Shown here: one piece after another, positions 5,890-8,227 of the stretch
Layout of the letters: each line of letters opens with the position of its first letter
Position numbering within the stretch: position 1 is the first letter of the stretch
Assembly: GCA_002441055.1 (NCBI GenBank)
Contig: DJWR01000071.1
Location: forward strand, 3,417-11,643
DNA: 8,227 nt
Reading direction: 5' to 3'
Origin: Caulobacteraceae bacterium UBA6225
Lineage (GTDB): Bacteria > Pseudomonadota > Alphaproteobacteria > Caulobacterales > Caulobacteraceae
Program-made: the position numbers and the translations under genes
Notes under the pieces: model-generated
What the model saw: only the letters and a program-made list of their open reading frames with translations
The model's database searches: none
Told to the model about the DNA's origin: nothing

Positions 5890-6249
5890 CTAGCCGACAG
5901 GTTTGCCGCGATAGATGTCGCACAGGGTGTCGATCACCCGGGCCGCTGCCGGGTCGGTCAGGCGATAATAGATGGTCTGACCCTCCCGGCGCGTGCCGAC
6001 CACGCCCTCGGCCCGCAGCTTGGCCAGGTGCTGGGAGGCCGCCGACTGAGCCAGACCCACATGCTGGGCCAGATCCCCGACGGAACATTCGCCATCCCCC
6101 AGACGGCAGAGAATGATCAGCCGCTGCTCGCTGGACATCAGCTTCATCAGCCGTGCGGCCGCCGCGGCGCTGGCCTCAAGGGCGGCCAATTCAGCGGCGT
6201 CAGGCATCTGGGCGGCGATGGTGTTCAAGGAGGCCTTGCTCATACTCAC
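5890..6249 (-). CDS. ArsR-family repressor of BigR/SqrR/YgaV type
   Basis: The protein has 119 residues and is a winged-helix ArsR-family regulator. Helix-turn-helix and wing are visible: LMSSEQRLIILCRL (37-50), GECSVGDLAQHVGLAQSAASQHLAKLRAEG (53-82, recognition helix around AQSAASQHLAKLR) and wing VVGTRREGQTIYYRL (83-97). The REGQTIYY wing and Cys48 in the first helical block match the BigR/SqrR/YgaV group, which de-represses sulfide or persulfide detoxification genes through a Cys-Cys tetrasulfide or disulfide. The second redox cysteine expected near the C-terminus appears to be Arg114 (LCDIYRG), while Cys110 lies one helical turn earlier and Cys55 is extra. No ArsB/CadC-type metal-site motif is evident. 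The start is GTG 6249 or the in-frame ATG 6243; neither has a strong Shine-Dalgarno. It follows the RND gene by 14 bp on the same strand, so it may be cotranscribed with it. Confidence 0.88.
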   Translation of the reverse strand: MSMSKASLNTIAAQMPDAAELAALEASAAAAARLMKLMSSEQRLIILCRLGDGECSVGDLAQHVGLAQSAASQHLAKLRAEGVVGTRREGQTIYYRLTDPAAARVIDTLCDIYRGKPVG

Positions 6250-6263
6250 AGGTCCGGGCTGGG

Positions 6264-8227
6264 TCAGGCGGTCTTGCCGGTCGCCGGTCCTGTGGCCGGT
6301 CGTCCGTCATCCCTCAAAACCACATAGATGGCCGGTATGACCAGCACCGTCAGCAGGGTTGAGGAGGCCAGGCCAAACAGCAGCGAGATGGCCAGGCCCT
6401 GGAAGATGGGGTCGAACAGGATCACGGCGGCGCCGATCATGGCCGCGGCGGCGGTCAGAACGATGGGCTTGAAGCGGATCGCGCCCGCCTCCAGCAACAC
6501 ATCCCGCAGGGGGCGATCGCCGGTCTGAGCGTGCCGGATGAAGTCCACCAGCAGGATGGAATTGCGGACGATAATGCCTGCCAGCGCGATAAATCCGATC
6601 ATCGAGGTGGCCGAGAACGGCGCGCCGAAGATGATGTGGCCGATGACGATGCCCACCAGGGTCAGCGGGATGGGCGTCAGGATCACCAGCGGCAGGCGGA
6701 AGCTTTTGAACTGCGCCACCACCAGGACATAGATCCCCAGGATCGCCACGGCGAAGGCCGCCCCCATGTCGCGGAAGGTCACCCAGGTGATCTCCCATTC
6801 TCCGTCCCACAGCAGGGTCGGCGTGCTCTCATCGCTCGGTTGACCGTTCAGGCGGACCGTCGGTTTGGGCAGGTCGCCCCAGTCATGGGCGTCAATGGCG
6901 TCGCCGACGGCCAGCATGCCGTAGATCGGCGCCTCGTACTGGCCAGCCAGTTCAGCGGTGACCATTTCGGCGTCCAGGCCGTCCCGGCGATAGATCATGT
7001 GCGAGCCTGGCTCTGATGTCGCCTCGACGACCTCTCCCAGCTCCACCAGCCGTGGGGTCCCGGCGGTCTGTGAAACCGCGACGGGCGTGGCGGCCAGGCG
7101 TTCGCTCCAGGTGCGGTCCGACTGGGGCAGGCGCACAGCGATCTCCAGGGGCATGCGGCCTTCACCGCGGTGGGCGTAGCCGACCGGGCCGCCGCCAAAC
7201 ACCGCCCCGATGGAGTTCAGAACATCACCCTCGGCCACGCCCAGGTGTTCCAGGGTGTCCCGCGCTGGCGTCAGGCGCAGGCGAGGGCGGGGCTCGCCAT
7301 AGGAGTCGTCCACATCGACGATATAGGGGACCGACTGAAACAGACCCTTCACCTCAGCGGCCACCGCCCGGCGGGTCTCTGCGTCGGGGCCATAGATTTC
7401 CGCCAGCAGGGTGGCCATCACGGGCGGTCCCGGCGGCGCCTCCACCACCTTCACCGACCCGCCGTCGGGGATCGGCAGATCCGCAAGGCGGTCGCGAAGA
7501 TCCAGCGCAATGGCGTGGCTGGCGCGATTGCGCTCGCCCTTGTGGGACAGGGTGATGGACAGGTCACCCATCTCAGGCCGGTCACGCAGGAAGTAGTGCC
7601 GAACCAGGCCATTGAAATTGAACGGCGAGGCGGTCCCGGCATAGGCCTCGATGGCGATCACCTCGGGGATCGTCCGGGCGATTTCAGCGGCCCCAGCCAG
7701 GGTGCGTTCGGTGGTTTCCAGGCTGGCGCCTTCAGGCAGGTCCAGGACGACCTGCAACTCGGACTTGTTGTCGAAGGGCAGCAGCTTCACCGTCACCGTC
7801 TTGGTGGCGAACATGGCCATCGATAGCAGCGTAGCCACGCCTACCGCGCCCAGGAAGATCCAGGCGCTGCGGCGGGTGGCGATCACCCGGCTGGCCAGGG
7901 CGCGATAGGCGCCGCCAAGTCGGCCGCCGCCGTCATCATGTCCATGCCCATCGGCCAAGGTTTGGCGGGCGAAGCGGACCATTAGCCAGGGGGCGATGAC
8001 CACGGCGACGAAGAAGGAAAAGACCATGGCCGCCGAGGCGTTGACTGGGATTGGCGCCATATAGGGGCCCATCAGCCCCGAGACGAACAGCATGGGCAGC
8101 AGGGCCGCGACCACGGTCAGGGTCGCCACCACGGTGGGATTGCCCACCTCGGCCACGGCCTCGATAGCCGCCTGGGTAGGGGTGCGGCCGTCCTTCATCG
8201 CCCAGTGGCGGGCGATGTTCTCGATCA
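6264..8227 (-). CDS. RND-family efflux permease, C-terminal part (5' end outside the window)
   Basis: About 653 residues are visible. The frame stays open through the window edge (IENIARHWA before the Met at 8198), so that Met is internal; full RND permeases have about 1,000-1,080 residues. The visible start corresponds to the V-E-N motif after TM4. Then come TM5-6 (TLTVVAALLPMLFVSGLMG and NASAAMVFSFFVAVVIAPWL), TM7 (SAWIFLGAVGVATLLSMAMF), a large periplasmic porter/docking region beginning near LLPFDNKSELQVVLDLPEG, and TM8-12 from about 6770 to 6330. TM10 carries GIIVRNSILLVDF (about 6539-6577), with Arg where AcrB has its proton-relay Lys940. The WDGEWEITWVTFRDMG segment before TM8 typifies a subgroup of proteobacterial RND permeases. 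The proton-relay Asp pair of TM4 and any adaptor gene lie off the window. The substrate is unknown. The linked ArsR gene suggests induction by reactive sulfur (inference). Confidence 0.92.
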   Translation of the reverse strand, partial: IENIARHWAMKDGRTPTQAAIEAVAEVGNPTVVATLTVVAALLPMLFVSGLMGPYMAPIPVNASAAMVFSFFVAVVIAPWLMVRFARQTLADGHGHDDGGGRLGGAYRALASRVIATRRSAWIFLGAVGVATLLSMAMFATKTVTVKLLPFDNKSELQVVLDLPEGASLETTERTLAGAAEIARTIPEVIAIEAYAGTASPFNFNGLVRHYFLRDRPEMGDLSITLSHKGERNRASHAIALDLRDRLADLPIPDGGSVKVVEAPPGPPVMATLLAEIYGPDAETRRAVAAEVKGLFQSVPYIVDVDDSYGEPRPRLRLTPARDTLEHLGVAEGDVLNSIGAVFGGGPVGYAHRGEGRMPLEIAVRLPQSDRTWSERLAATPVAVSQTAGTPRLVELGEVVEATSEPGSHMIYRRDGLDAEMVTAELAGQYEAPIYGMLAVGDAIDAHDWGDLPKPTVRLNGQPSDESTPTLLWDGEWEITWVTFRDMGAAFAVAILGIYVLVVAQFKSFRLPLVILTPIPLTLVGIVIGHIIFGAPFSATSMIGFIALAGIIVRNSILLVDFIRHAQTGDRPLRDVLLEAGAIRFKPIVLTAAAAMIGAAVILFDPIFQGLAISLLFGLASSTLLTVLVIPAIYVVLRDDGRPATGPATGKTA

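Noticed and set aside
6307..6810. Second minus-strand frame inside the RND gene
   Set aside because: It is an out-of-frame shadow rich in Gly, Arg, His and Pro; the RND frame carries the transmembrane helices and conserved motifs.

Overview
The window is GC-rich (roughly two thirds G+C by eye), and its protein families and intergenic palindrome fit an alphaproteobacterium, most plausibly Caulobacterales (Caulobacter, Phenylobacterium or Brevundimonas type). The taxon is an inference. Nine protein-coding genes are supported, and those at both ends run off the window. I see no rRNA, tRNA, CRISPR array, insertion sequence or integrase.

Bases 1-1885 (plus strand) form a stress or fermentation block: the C-terminal part of acetate kinase (ackA), a small membrane-anchored helical protein of DUF883/ElaB-YqjD type, and a tandem-domain universal stress protein. 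A REP-like palindrome lies between the last two. Bases 1921-3510 hold a divergent pair: a heme-oxygenase-like (probably di-iron) redox enzyme on the minus strand and a flavodoxin-like protein on the plus strand, sharing a 153-bp intergenic region.

Bases 3566-8227 look like a sulfide/persulfide response locus related to the BigR/Blh systems of Xylella and Agrobacterium. A Blh-type metallo-beta-lactamase-fold hydrolase (probable persulfide dioxygenase, minus strand) is divergent from a TauE/SafE sulfite-exporter-type permease, whose stop overlaps the start of a class I methyltransferase. Convergent with these, 4 bp away, is an ArsR-family repressor of BigR/SqrR type. It follows the C-terminal two thirds of an RND efflux permease on the minus strand. 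The 80-bp blh/tauE intergenic region contains an AT-rich palindrome that is the best candidate operator for the repressor.

Proposed working model (inference): reactive sulfur inactivates the ArsR repressor, the divergent promoter opens, the Blh enzyme oxidises persulfide to sulfite, and the TauE-like permease exports sulfite or a related anion. The coupled methyltransferase may methylate a thiol or sulfide species, and the RND pump may export a related toxic compound. The most unusual points are the repressor's apparent loss of the C-terminal redox cysteine of the BigR/SqrR pair, with another cysteine one helical turn earlier, and the coupling of a methyltransferase to the exporter.
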